From the NCBI GenBank assembly GCA_016929335.1, contig JAFGIY010000078.1, positions 1 to 48,489 on the forward strand: DNA of 48,489 nt, in the 5' to 3' direction. The DNA is from Acidobacteriota bacterium. Its GTDB lineage: Bacteria; Acidobacteriota; UBA6911. The notes beneath the pieces were generated by a model. The model was not told the DNA's origin and ran no database searches. It saw only the letters and a program-made list of their open reading frames with translations. Of this stretch, positions 23,590 through 32,023 are shown piece by piece. Position 1 is the stretch's first letter, and each line of letters starts with the position of its first letter. The translations under genes were made by a program, and so were the position numbers.

Positions 23590-23887
23590 GAGCCTGGAGC
23601 TTAAACATTTAAGGCTAGGATGATAATGGAAGACCCGGCAAACAGCCGCGAAGCGGCTGCGAAGCGAAGCCCAGGGTTGGCTGCGTTTTTTTGCAGCCAA
23701 CCCTGGGGATGATGTGCCATTGGAGTCAACCCTGCAAGGGTTGAGCCTGGAGTTTATACATTTGAGACTGGAATGATAATGGAAGACCCGGCAAACAGCC
23801 GCGAAGCGGCTGTGAAGCGAAGCCCAGGGTTGGCTTCTTGCACGGTTCCTTCCAGGGTTGACCGCAAAAAACGCGGCCAACCCTGGG
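23590..23887. repeat. Two tandem ~153-base palindromic units
   Basis: Units starting at 23590 and 23743 share GAGCCTGGAG, ATGATAATGGAAGACCCGGC, AACAGCCGCGAAGCGGCTG and GCCCAGGGTTGGCT. Unit 1 ends in a perfect 15-base-pair stem, CCCAGGGTTGGCTGC (23670-23684) with GCAGCCAACCCTGGG (23693-23707), around a T-rich loop. Unit 2 keeps the outer 11 pairs (23823-23833 with 23877-23887), with a different interior. A small hairpin TCAACCCT/AGGGTTGA lies between them. Parts recur at 15731 and 16087-16137. Confidence 0.85.
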
Positions 23888-24087
23888 CTCTGATACGAAG
23901 CCCTTTCCGGGCTTCTGCAGAACAGGCGCCAGGCTTGGATAGGAAGTTTTTTCAGGGCTTCTGTGGAGCGGGCGCCAGATTTATCCATCAGACAGATCAT
24001 TAAAAGCGCGGCGCTAATGCAGAATTCCACTGAATTCACCCTTCAAAACTTAGGGAAAATGTAGAAACTCCAGCCGCAGGGCTCACG

Positions 24088-24138
24088 AGACTGTCTCAAA
24101 GCTCGCTGACTTCATGTGGGTCGCGGCTTCAGCCGCTG
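24088..24138. repeat. GTCTCAAAG...GTCGCGGCTTCAGCCGC repeat, copy 2
   Basis: GAGACTGTCTCAAAGCTCGC is followed by TGACTTCATGTGGG and TCGCGGCTTCAGCCGC, nearly identical to 23446-23506. The bases between 23888 and 24087 contain no gene that I can support. Confidence 0.75.
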
Positions 24139-24190
24139 CAGTTTTAAAGCCTTTTATTGAAGCAAGCGACCGATTCAAGCGGCGGCTACT

Positions 24191-24433
24191 TCAGCGCTGC
24201 CGGTTCAGGCATTCCCACGTTCTCTGTATTCCTTCTTTAACGGTGATGACGCCCTGGACGTTTTCAATGCGCTGTCTTTCACCGAAAGGATTTCCGAGCC
24301 GCAGGATCGTGTAGTCGAGATTATAAAGATTGCGATACAGGGCAAGATACTTTTCGATCGTCAGTTTCGTGATGCCGTAGGAGCAGAGCGGATTCGTCGG
24401 ATGCGTTTCCGGGATCGGCAACCTCTCCGAGAT
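24191..24433 (-). pseudogene. Internally deleted NAD-dependent sugar epimerase remnant
   Basis: The minus strand encodes SERLPIPETHPTNPLCSYGI-TKLTIEKYLALYR and LDYTILRLGNPFGERQ. This is the central part of a GalE-like short-chain epimerase including its active-site YxxxK (YGITK). Directly after VQGVIT the reading switches to VKEGIQRTWECLNRQ, which resembles the usual C-terminal end of such enzymes. About 100-130 residues that normally lie between are missing, as is the N-terminal NAD-binding domain. The remnant is therefore both truncated and internally deleted. Its orientation opposes the nearby glycosyltransferase remnant. Confidence 0.8.
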
Positions 24434-24524
24434 TTCATTGCGGCCACAAATTAGCACGAATTTATAGGATGTTTGGAATAAAATGAACGATAGCATTCAA
24501 AGTCAATCCATAAGGAGAATTTCT

Positions 24525-26030
24525 ATGCCGCCCAAATCTTCGGTCCAGCAGTACATACTGCTACCCTCACAAGGTATGCAGGCTTATGCAGGACATCCGA
24601 GCCCGACCCCGGCAGGGGAGTTTCTTATGAAGCTTTCGTCTCATGTCATGACGTTTGCCGGCATGCCTTTCCGTTTGCCGGAGAGGAAGAGCGTCGAATT
24701 GAACATACTGGACTCCGTGCACGAGGATGGAGCCAAACTGGTGGAGCTGGCCTCGGGCTCCTTATCCGACCTGCGGGCGCAGCATCCCGGTTTGAGGCTC
24801 GTGCCGATCGTCTACTATCATACAGCCGTGGCCCCGCGGCCGGCGATTGCATCGGGTCCCCAGGTAGCCGCCTCGACGGCTGCCGTTAAAATCACCTTAA
24901 AGATCGTCTCCCGGAAGGACGGCAGTCCGGTAGCGGGAGCTTTCGTTGTCGCCTTCACCGATTTTTCGGAAGGCATCGGCGCTCAGGGCAAGACCAACAG
25001 CAAGGGAGAGGTCCGTTTCTCCTTCGGTAAATCGAGCAGAAAATTGGAGCGCCTGTACGTCTATCCGGACAAGGGCTATTGGCCGCTGTTGAAGAAGAAC
25101 ATCGTGATAGCTTCCGGGAAGGAGATCGGGCTGAATGCAATCGGTCTGGGCTACAAGGATTCGCTGCGGCATTTCTACGGCAACTCGCCGGATGATGCGG
25201 GAGCGGGCATCAGGGTGGGAGTGATTGACACGGGGATTGCCGCGCACCCGGATCTGGTGATTGACGGCGGAGAGAATACGGTTGTGGGAGAAAAGGCCGG
25301 CGACTTCGGAGACAACGGCCACGGGCACGGCACGCATGTGGCCGGCATCGTTGCGGCGCGCGGCATCCCTCCGTCCGGCATCCGTGGCGTGGCTCCGGCC
25401 GTCATTCTGCGCAGTTACCGGGTCTTCGGGAAGGGGAGCGACGGCGCATCCAACTATGCGATTGCGAAGGCGATCGACCGCGCGGTGGCGGACGGCTGCG
25501 ATCTGCTCAATATGAGCCTGGGCGGAGGTCCGTCAGATGAAGCGACAATGGATGCAATTGCCGATGCGCGTGCGCGGGGCAGCCTGGTGATAGCGGCGGC
25601 GGGCAACGACGGGCGTGAGCCGGTCTGTTTCCCGGCTTCCGATTCGCTGGCTCAGGCGGTTTCGGCGCTGGGACGCAAAGGGACCTGGCCGGCCGGTTCG
25701 ACGCAATCGGGGAACGTCGCGAAGCCTTACGGCAAGGACAAAAAGAATTTCATTGCCGACTTTTCCAACATCGGGCCGGAACTGGATTTGACTGCGCCCG
25801 GCGTCGGCATAATTTCCACTTATCCCGGCGGATATGCTGTAATGGACGGAACATCGATGGCGTGCCCGGCCGCAACCGGCATCGCGGCGAAACTGCTGGC
25901 GGCGCATCCGGAGATCGCCGGCATGGCGCGCAATCAGGAGCGGTCGGACGCGATGGCGCAGCTGCTTCTGCAGGCGGCTAAATCACTGGGCTTCGGCCCG
26001 AAATATGAAGGACAAGGACTTGCCAAATAA
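24525..26030 (+). CDS. Subtilisin-like serine peptidase (S8) with N-terminal prodomain
   Basis: From the ATG at 24525 the protein has 501 residues. Residues of about 1-105 look like an I9-type prodomain: SSVQQYILLP, then LNILDSVHEDGAKLVELASG. Residues of about 115-185 form a beta-sandwich of the carboxypeptidase-regulatory type (SRKDGSPVAGAFVVAF, TNSKGEVRFSFG). The peptidase domain follows with the full triad: Asp in GVIDTGIAAHPD, His in GHGHGTHVAGI, Ser in DGTSMACPAATG; the oxyanion Asn is in AAAGNDGREP. There is no signal peptide, so it either acts inside the cell or leaves by another route. AAGGAG precedes the ATG at 24525; an ATG at 24483 lacks one. A small gene overlaps its 3' end by 26 bases and encodes a second copy of the prodomain. 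Confidence 0.93.
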   Translation: MPPKSSVQQYILLPSQGMQAYAGHPSPTPAGEFLMKLSSHVMTFAGMPFRLPERKSVELNILDSVHEDGAKLVELASGSLSDLRAQHPGLRLVPIVYYHTAVAPRPAIASGPQVAASTAAVKITLKIVSRKDGSPVAGAFVVAFTDFSEGIGAQGKTNSKGEVRFSFGKSSRKLERLYVYPDKGYWPLLKKNIVIASGKEIGLNAIGLGYKDSLRHFYGNSPDDAGAGIRVGVIDTGIAAHPDLVIDGGENTVVGEKAGDFGDNGHGHGTHVAGIVAARGIPPSGIRGVAPAVILRSYRVFGKGSDGASNYAIAKAIDRAVADGCDLLNMSLGGGPSDEATMDAIADARARGSLVIAAAGNDGREPVCFPASDSLAQAVSALGRKGTWPAGSTQSGNVAKPYGKDKKNFIADFSNIGPELDLTAPGVGIISTYPGGYAVMDGTSMACPAATGIAAKLLAAHPEIAGMARNQERSDAMAQLLLQAAKSLGFGPKYEGQGLAK

Positions 26031-26289
26031 AAATTCAGTCGAACGATACGTATTGCGATTCCGCGGAGAGGGCGCCAAGCCGGCCGTGGATGTGAAGCGG
26101 ATTCTGGATTCGGGAAACATCACGGTGCTGGACAATTCCTCGCCGCGCATGCTTCTGGTTGAGGCCGACCAGGGCAGACTCAAAGCCCTGGTCGACACAA
26201 TGCCCGGCTGGATCATGACACCTGAACAGGTAATCCCGCTCCCCGACACCCGCGCCAAAGTGAAGCGCGGCCCCGGCAAAAAGCGCTAG
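26005..26289 (+). CDS. Small stand-alone propeptide/I9-like protein
   Basis: A 94-residue protein beginning inside the 3' end of the subtilase gene, in another frame. It reads KNSVERYVLRFRGEGAKP and then ILDSGNITVLDNSSPRMLLV-EADQGRLKALVDTMPGW. Set against the subtilase N-terminus, the pairs SVERYVLRF/SVQQYILLP, TVLDN/NILDS, LLVEADQGRLKAL/KLVELASGSLSDL and MPGW/HPGL line up in the same order. I9-like propeptides act as folding chaperones and tight inhibitors of subtilases. The most likely role is therefore inhibitor or chaperone of the neighbouring enzyme, made from the same transcript by translational coupling. The basic tail KVKRGPGKKR has no known role. Function is inference; the similarity is seen by eye. 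Confidence 0.75.
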   Translation: MKDKDLPNKNSVERYVLRFRGEGAKPAVDVKRILDSGNITVLDNSSPRMLLVEADQGRLKALVDTMPGWIMTPEQVIPLPDTRAKVKRGPGKKR

Positions 26290-26299
26290 GGGAATGAAA

Positions 26300-26334
26300 G
26301 ATCCGTGAGAACCTGTGAAAATCCGCGGTTAATT
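26300..26334. repeat. AACCGCGGATTTTCAC repeat, copy 1 (inverted)
   Basis: GATCCGTGAGAACCTGTG is followed by AAAATCCGCGGTTAA. It is the reverse orientation of the units at 45045, 46110 and 47450. It lies between the small propeptide gene and the 3' end of the Uma2 gene and overlaps the latter's stop region. Confidence 0.8.
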
Positions 26335-26865
26335 TTCACCGGCTCGGAATATCCTTCGCAGAGCAAGATTCAGACGCGGCAGCAATGGAGAAGAGAACCG
26401 ATTCCCTATCCCGTACTTGCCTGTGAGCAGATAACCCATCTCGCTCCAAAACAGCACCTCTATGGTAGATGTATGCGGATCTGCGATCCAGTATTCCTTG
26501 ATCATAAAGAATTCATAAAGCCTTTTCCTCATTCTTAGATCTTTTGCCTGGGAATCCGGCGACAGAACATCGGCAATCAGGTCGGGAGGGGCATACAGCC
26601 CGCTTTTACCGATAACGCCGCTTCGTTCCCGGGCGACAAAGATCACATCCGGCCGGATCGCATTCTTTGATATAGCAATGCCGCGGGGCGAATGCAGCAC
26701 CCTGCCCAGCTTTCCGTTCTGGGCATATTGAAGAAGTGCTGCCGCAATCCTGAGAGAAATTGCCTGCTGTTCCATGTCATGAACAGGAGGTGGGGAGCCG
26801 GAACTCACTATTTCTTTGATGTCGTTAAGGCAAGGGCGTACTCTTTTTGGGTAAGGATTCAACAT
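26329..26865 (-). CDS. Uma2 family protein (DUF820, PD-(D/E)XK fold), first paralogue
   Basis: From the ATG at 26865 the protein has 178 residues. The core shows AIRPDVIFVARE, DLIADVLSPDSQAKD, RLYEFFMIKEYWIADP and IEVLFWSEMGY, the usual Uma2 order, with the acidic pair and lysine of the restriction-endonuclease-like fold. The N-terminal block TYEDY...RYELIDGEL, normal in the family and present in the paralogue at 47568, is missing; the protein starts MLNPYPKRVRPCLNDI. It may therefore be N-terminally degenerate and partly inactive. Reading upstream to 26976 stays open but does not restore the block. AGGGAAG precedes the start. Uma2 genes occur in many copies in cyanobacteria and related groups; their role is not settled. 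Confidence 0.8.
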   Translation of the reverse strand: MLNPYPKRVRPCLNDIKEIVSSGSPPPVHDMEQQAISLRIAAALLQYAQNGKLGRVLHSPRGIAISKNAIRPDVIFVARERSGVIGKSGLYAPPDLIADVLSPDSQAKDLRMRKRLYEFFMIKEYWIADPHTSTIEVLFWSEMGYLLTGKYGIGNRFSSPLLPRLNLALRRIFRAGEN

Positions 26866-27061
26866 TAGAACTTCCCTGGAATATGGTTTAACCGCCGATA
26901 TTGTTTCAGGAGAGGCGGTTTTATTTCCATTGACTGAATAAAAAAGCTGATTTGTTGTACGGGGCGACAGAATCAAACAAACCGGCTTTTATAGATGATA
27001 TAAATTATCTATTTATCGGTCCCTTGTTAGTGCAGATTAGCTAGATATGGTTAAAATGCCG

Positions 27062-27090
27062 TTGACTGGATTTAGGTCCATGCATATAAT
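27062..27090 (+). promoter_or_regulatory. Near-consensus sigma-70 promoter of the exopolysaccharide operon
   Basis: TTGACT (27062-27067) and TATAAT (27085-27090) are separated by 17 bases. Transcription would start near 27097, giving an untranslated leader of about 140 bases before the BY-kinase gene. The leader holds a small hairpin, ACAGC-GAA-GCTGT (27173-27185). I do not recognise a riboswitch in it. Confidence 0.7.
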
Positions 27091-27236
27091 CCCCTTTTTG
27101 TTGAATAATTCCTATAATATTAGGTTTTTCTATAGCTTACGGAGACTGAAGAATAGCCTTCAATGTAAGTGAAACAGCGAAGCTGTAAGGTTTTAACTCA
27201 CTGCCTTCCTCTATATATTGCTAACCGGGGGACCCG

Positions 27237-29633
27237 ATGGAAAACGAGCAAAATCCAAACCAATCACTGATCCGGGCGCAGGATGCATCCAGGCTGCCGG
27301 GCTATTATTATCCACCGCCTGAGTCTTTGGGGTATGGGCATCCCATGGAGGAAGAAGAGGGCATCAATCTATTGGACTATTGGCGGGTGCTGGTTAAGAG
27401 GCGCTGGACGATCCTTACCTTTACATTTGTAATTCTGGCGATAACGGCGATTGCCACCTGGAAAGCGACGCCGGTATATCGTTCGGTCATCAAGATCCAG
27501 ATTGATCCCGAGCAATCCAATGTCCTTCCGTTCAAGGGCGCGGACGAAATTGGAAGCAATTACGCTCAGAGCCAGGAATATCTTCAGACGCAGTTCAAGG
27601 TATTGGAAAGCGAGAGGCTGGTTGAGCGCGTCATCAGGGTTTTGGATCTGGACAAAAACCCAAAATTCCTGGAAGAAGCGCAACCGGCTGCAAAAAGCAA
27701 GACGGGGCAATGGCTTCGGGATACCTTTGGTTTGGGTGAAAAAGAGAATGAGAGTGATGATCCTGCTGCAGTTGAAGCGAATCGTCTTGCGATCCTGGTG
27801 AAGTATTTTAAGGAGAACCTTTCTGCCAGCCCGATCCGCAACAGCCGGCTGGTCGATGTTTATTACACCAGTCACGACGCGCAGCTGGCGGCCGGCATCG
27901 CCAACACACTGGCAGAAGAATATAAACAGATGAACTTCGAAACAAAGTTTGACTCCACAACGGAGGCCTCGGAGTTTCTGAAGAAGCAGTTAATTGATTT
28001 GAAGGCGAAGGTTGAGAAATCGGAAGAAGACCTCGTCAAATTCAGCCAGCAGCATGACATTTATGAAATCGGCGACAAGCAGAATGTGATTCTGCAGAAG
28101 CTCTCCGATTTGAATACCGCGCTTACGGCTGCCCAGGCGGAAAGAATTCAGAAAGAATCCGTGCATAGGATTGTGCAACAGGCGGGTCCCGGAAATTTCC
28201 CCGATATTTTGCGCAATAAACTGATCGAGGGATTGGAGACAAACCTTGCTGATCTGAAGGTGCAGCAGGCAAAACTGGCAGCGGCATTCAAGCCGGGCTG
28301 GCCGGAACTGGACCAGGTGACGGGGCAGGTTCTGGAAGCCGAAGCTCAGTTGGCGGCGGAGCGGAAAAAGGCAATTCGGAATGCAGAAACCGAGTATCGA
28401 ACGGCCATCCAGAGGGAAAAACTTCTCGACGATGCGCTTACGGCGCAAAAAATTGAGGCAAACACCTTCAATCAGAACTCGATTCAATACAACATCATCA
28501 AACGACAGGTGGATACGGAAAAGCAGCTCTATGATGGGCTGCTGCAGCGAATGAAGGAAGCGGGGGTTTCTGCCGGATTGAAGTCCAATAACATACACGT
28601 TGTGGATGTAGCAAAGCCGCCGCGAATACCTTACAAACCAAAAAAAGTGCTGAATCTCGCATTAGGTTTGATGGCAGGTCTCATCCTGGGAGTGGGATTG
28701 GCGTTCTTCATTGAGCATCTGGATAGCAGCGTGAAGACTCCGGATGACATCGATCGCTATATCAAACTTCCGGCGCTCGGTATGATCCCTGCGATGGCAT
28801 CTTTGCTTCCCTCGAGCAAACGCAAGCAACTGGCTGCGATGGCAGGTGGAAACGGAAACAAAACTGTTTCGGGGATGCAGGCGGTCGAGTTGATCACGTA
28901 CCATGATACGAAATCGCTGATATCGGAGGCATACAGGAATTTGCGCACATCGGTGCTGCTGTCTTCCGGATCCGGCCGCCCGCCGAAGACATTGCTTGTG
29001 ACTTCCAGCCAGGCTGGGGAAGGGAAGACGACGACGGCGGTGAATATTGCGATCACGCTGTCGCAGACCGGCGAGAGAGTGATTCTTCTGGATTGCGATA
29101 TGCGCAATCCGCGCGTTCACAAGGTAATCGGCCTGGAAAACAATCATGGGATGAGCACTTTCTTATCGGGCAACTCGGATCTCTCTTCCATGATTCAGCA
29201 ATCGGACATACCAAATCTGTTTGCCGTATCAGCGGGGCGTGTTCCTCCGAATCCTGCGGAATTGCTGGGATCTCCCCGAATGAAACAGGGACTGGCGCTT
29301 CTGGATGAATATTTCGATCACGTCGTCATTGATTCGCCTCCGGTGCTTTCGGTGACGGACGCCAGGATCATAAGCACTCTGGTTGATGGCGTAGTCCTTG
29401 TGATCAAGGGGAGTGAAACGCCGAAGGAAGCGGTTCAGCGCACAAAGCGGCTGCTGCAGGAAGTGCATGCGCACATCATCGGCACACTCCTCAATAATGT
29501 AAATGTGCGTTCTGCCGACTACTATTACTACTCCAAGTACTATTATTACGGTTACGGCAAGAAATACGGCTATGGTTACGGCTACGGCGTCAAGCCGGAT
29601 CAAAAGGATGATGCAATCCATGAAAATCAGTAA
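27237..29633 (+). CDS. Wzz-type chain-length regulator fused to BY-kinase
   Basis: A 798-residue inner-membrane protein that controls polymer length and export. Residues of about 40-85 contain the Wzz start (LLDYWRVLVKRRWTILTF) and the first membrane helix. A long coiled-coil region fills residues of about 190-440. The second membrane helix (LALGLMAGLILGVGLAFFI) is near residue 480. The cytoplasmic kinase domain has Walker A SSQAGEGKTTTAVN, Walker A' VILLDCDMRNP and Walker B HVVIDSPPVLS. The C-terminus is a strikingly Tyr-rich tail (DYYYYSKYYYYGYGKKYG and GYGYG), the site of autophosphorylation in BY-kinases. Cycles of phosphorylation are known to drive assembly of the export complex. It opens the operon; no matching Wzb-type phosphatase is visible. 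The N-terminal Pro/Tyr stretch before the first helix is unusual. Confidence 0.95.
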   Translation: MENEQNPNQSLIRAQDASRLPGYYYPPPESLGYGHPMEEEEGINLLDYWRVLVKRRWTILTFTFVILAITAIATWKATPVYRSVIKIQIDPEQSNVLPFKGADEIGSNYAQSQEYLQTQFKVLESERLVERVIRVLDLDKNPKFLEEAQPAAKSKTGQWLRDTFGLGEKENESDDPAAVEANRLAILVKYFKENLSASPIRNSRLVDVYYTSHDAQLAAGIANTLAEEYKQMNFETKFDSTTEASEFLKKQLIDLKAKVEKSEEDLVKFSQQHDIYEIGDKQNVILQKLSDLNTALTAAQAERIQKESVHRIVQQAGPGNFPDILRNKLIEGLETNLADLKVQQAKLAAAFKPGWPELDQVTGQVLEAEAQLAAERKKAIRNAETEYRTAIQREKLLDDALTAQKIEANTFNQNSIQYNIIKRQVDTEKQLYDGLLQRMKEAGVSAGLKSNNIHVVDVAKPPRIPYKPKKVLNLALGLMAGLILGVGLAFFIEHLDSSVKTPDDIDRYIKLPALGMIPAMASLLPSSKRKQLAAMAGGNGNKTVSGMQAVELITYHDTKSLISEAYRNLRTSVLLSSGSGRPPKTLLVTSSQAGEGKTTTAVNIAITLSQTGERVILLDCDMRNPRVHKVIGLENNHGMSTFLSGNSDLSSMIQQSDIPNLFAVSAGRVPPNPAELLGSPRMKQGLALLDEYFDHVVIDSPPVLSVTDARIISTLVDGVVLVIKGSETPKEAVQRTKRLLQEVHAHIIGTLLNNVNVRSADYYYYSKYYYYGYGKKYGYGYGYGVKPDQKDDAIHENQ

Positions 29634-29661
29634 AGGTTTCTCTTTGCATGGAGGTGATCTC

Positions 29662-30723
29662 GTGAAATCCATGATAATTGGTAGCCTGCTTTTGCTTGTA
29701 GCGGGATCCGTGTTCGCTCAGGATTCAGACCGGAAATATGTTCCTTTCACGATTAACGACGTTCTCCGCCAGCAGACTACAAGTTCGCCAGCAAAGTCTT
29801 CCGTTGATCTCAATGAGCGTCTTCGCTCAATGAGCGGTGCAGCCCGCTTCTCACAGGATTATCTGCTCGGGCCGGGAGATGTTGTCGAAGTGACTGTTTT
29901 CGGCATTGAGGAATTAAAGGGAAAACAACTCACTCTGGATTCCGAAGGCAGAATCTCCCTTCCCTTCATCAACGTTGTTCAATTAATGGGACTGACTTCC
30001 CGTGAGTCCGAAGTTAAGATCAGTGCTCTTTATGAAGCCTCAGTGATGAAGAATCCACAGGTGGCAATCTCTGTGAAGGAGTATCGCAGCCAATTTATCA
30101 ATGTGCTGGGAGCGGTGTTAAAACCTGGCACCTATCAATTGACTCGCCGCTCATTCTTGGTAGATGCATTGGCTATGGCAGGCGGGTTGCTGGCCGAAAA
30201 AGCCGAATCTACAGCATTCGTTAATCGAGCTGCATTGACTAATAGCACTCCAGCTGAAATCACGGCAGGTGTAACTCCGGAAAGAATTGAAGTTGATCTT
30301 ATTCAGCTTCTGGAGAAGGGTGATATAAGTTTGAACGTCCCGATTTATGCTGGAGATGTCATTACTGTTCCTGAACGTGTTGAGCGTTTCTATTATGTAC
30401 TTGGAGACGTAAATCGGGGTGGGGCATTCGAGTTCAAGAAAGGTGAGAGAATCACCCTCAGCCAAGCTCTGGCGTCCGCAGGAGGATTGCTGAATACGGC
30501 CAAAACCAGTAAAGCTGCCATCATGCGTCAGCAATCTGATGGTAGTTCGCAGCAGATCCCAGTAGATGTCAAGAAGGTGTTGAGAGGACAGTCTCCGGAT
30601 ATTGAGTTGGCACAAAACGATGTTGTATTCGTCCCTGGATCTACTACTCGGACAATAAGCAAGGGCATCCTGGGAGGCATAGGAAATATCCTTGCAGCTT
30701 TCGTGTACATGGGCGTTCGCTAA
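29662..30723 (+). CDS. Wza-type polysaccharide export protein
   Basis: I place the start at GTG 29662 because GGAGGTGAT, a full anti-16S match, ends three bases upstream and a signal peptide follows at once (KSMIIGSLLLLVAGSVFAQ). Open frame further left, including ATG 29620, overlaps the end of the kinase gene. The protein then has 353 residues. Residues of about 65-150 carry the polysaccharide export domain (DYLLGPGDVVEVTVFGIEEL). Two or three SLBB-type repeats follow, with the hallmark phrases FINVLGAVLKPGTYQL and FYYVLGDVNRGGAFEF. It should form the outer-membrane or periplasmic channel through which the polymer leaves. There is no lipobox Cys at the cleavage site, unlike classical Wza. 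The BY-kinase gene just upstream is its expected partner. The 265 bases that follow contain no gene. Confidence 0.93.
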   Translation: MKSMIIGSLLLLVAGSVFAQDSDRKYVPFTINDVLRQQTTSSPAKSSVDLNERLRSMSGAARFSQDYLLGPGDVVEVTVFGIEELKGKQLTLDSEGRISLPFINVVQLMGLTSRESEVKISALYEASVMKNPQVAISVKEYRSQFINVLGAVLKPGTYQLTRRSFLVDALAMAGGLLAEKAESTAFVNRAALTNSTPAEITAGVTPERIEVDLIQLLEKGDISLNVPIYAGDVITVPERVERFYYVLGDVNRGGAFEFKKGERITLSQALASAGGLLNTAKTSKAAIMRQQSDGSSQQIPVDVKKVLRGQSPDIELAQNDVVFVPGSTTRTISKGILGGIGNILAAFVYMGVR

Positions 30724-30988
30724 TCTGCAATTTGGGTAGCGTTTGGATTCATCCAACTCCCTTACCGCAACTTATGCATTGGATAAATTTGCTACTTTGG
30801 AAATGCTGCTTCGCCATTTCCTCAAAATTTCGGCGAGAGCTCTGCAATGTTTTCTCCCAGCCTGATCGATCTCAGCAGAGAAATAAAGCCAAATAGGATT
30901 TTAGCAAAAGCTCATACTACCCGAAAATATCTGTTTTAACCTGATTCGCATTGGAGAATCAGTCAGCCGCTTTTTTCCCAACTATTAC

Positions 30989-32023
30989 GTGAAAATTGCT
31001 CCAAACATCAATTGTCGGCTTGTTCTTATCGGAGCGTTCGAAGGAATTCCATCCGAAGGCTTGCGAAGGGTTTCACATTCGTTGCGACATTCGCTGGAGA
31101 AGATCTGCTCGGTTTTTGCGATATCGACGAAAGATTCATTAGACGGCCAGACATTTAAAAGGATTAAGGAATTCAATCCTCAAGTAATTCACTATGTCCC
31201 CGGCCCAACGCGGCGGGGACTATTCGCCCTCTCTCTTCTTAAACGAGCAGTCGCCGGCAATCCGCTTACAGTAGCAAGTGCGACACGACCCTTTCTCACG
31301 AATTTGGATCGAATGGCGATTCGGCTGTTGGTTCCCGATCTTGTCTTGACGCAGGCCCCCCGGTGGGACCGCTTTTTTAGAAAGGCGGGCGCGCAGTGCA
31401 TTTTTATTCCTAATGGAGTATCGCGAAATCGTTTTTCGCCATGTTTACGGGATACCCGAGAGCGTTTACGCAATAAATTGGGATTGGATCAGCATGGGAA
31501 GGTTGTGTTGCATGTGGGCCATATCAAGCGAAACAGGGGGCTGGATTGCTTCAAGTCTTTAAAAAGCGAAGGATACACCTGTTTGATTGTCGGAAGCCCA
31601 GATTTCTCAAATGAGACTCTGTCCATGGAATTGAGAAAGAATGGAATTCGAATCATCACCAAATATATTCCGAACATAGAAGAGTATTATATGGCATCTG
31701 ATTGCTTTCTGTTCCCGCTTATGGATCTCCCCATGCATTCTTTTCCCACCAAATACAATCAGATGGGCGTAATCGACACACCCTTGTCCGTGTTGGAGGC
31801 CGTGTCCTGCGGCATAAGTGTGGTCACGACCGATTACGGCGGACTCAAAAAGGTTTTGGGGGAGAGAAAGGGCATCGTTTTTTGGGACGGCAGCCCTGCA
31901 AGTCTTTCTGACTGTTTGCGTGATAGCATGGGGAATAAGCCTGATGAGAGCACTGTTCCTGATTGGGACTCTGTTGCAACAGGAATTCTGAATGCTTACA
32001 GTGAGGCAAGCTTTGGCTTATGA
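30989..32023 (+). CDS. GT4-like glycosyltransferase
   Basis: A 344-residue cytoplasmic enzyme with two Rossmann-like domains. The C-terminal half has KVVLHVGHIKRNRGLD, NIEEYYMASDCFLFP and PLSVLEAVSCGISVVTTDYG, which match the GT4 layout in which the second Glu and a Gly-rich loop bind the sugar nucleotide. The usual EGFGLPLLEA is replaced by VIDTPLSVLEA. Donor and acceptor are unknown. The start is GTG at 30989 without a good ribosome binding site. The last four bases overlap the next gene (ATGA), so translation is coupled. From this gene onward composition becomes more AT-rich than in the flanking genes. Confidence 0.85.
   Translation: MKIAPNINCRLVLIGAFEGIPSEGLRRVSHSLRHSLEKICSVFAISTKDSLDGQTFKRIKEFNPQVIHYVPGPTRRGLFALSLLKRAVAGNPLTVASATRPFLTNLDRMAIRLLVPDLVLTQAPRWDRFFRKAGAQCIFIPNGVSRNRFSPCLRDTRERLRNKLGLDQHGKVVLHVGHIKRNRGLDCFKSLKSEGYTCLIVGSPDFSNETLSMELRKNGIRIITKYIPNIEEYYMASDCFLFPLMDLPMHSFPTKYNQMGVIDTPLSVLEAVSCGISVVTTDYGGLKKVLGERKGIVFWDGSPASLSDCLRDSMGNKPDESTVPDWDSVATGILNAYSEASFGL

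Noticed and set aside
27091..27236. A riboswitch in the leader of the exopolysaccharide operon
   Set aside because: Only one 5-base-pair hairpin is evident and none of the conserved cores of c-di-GMP or other known riboswitches can be seen.
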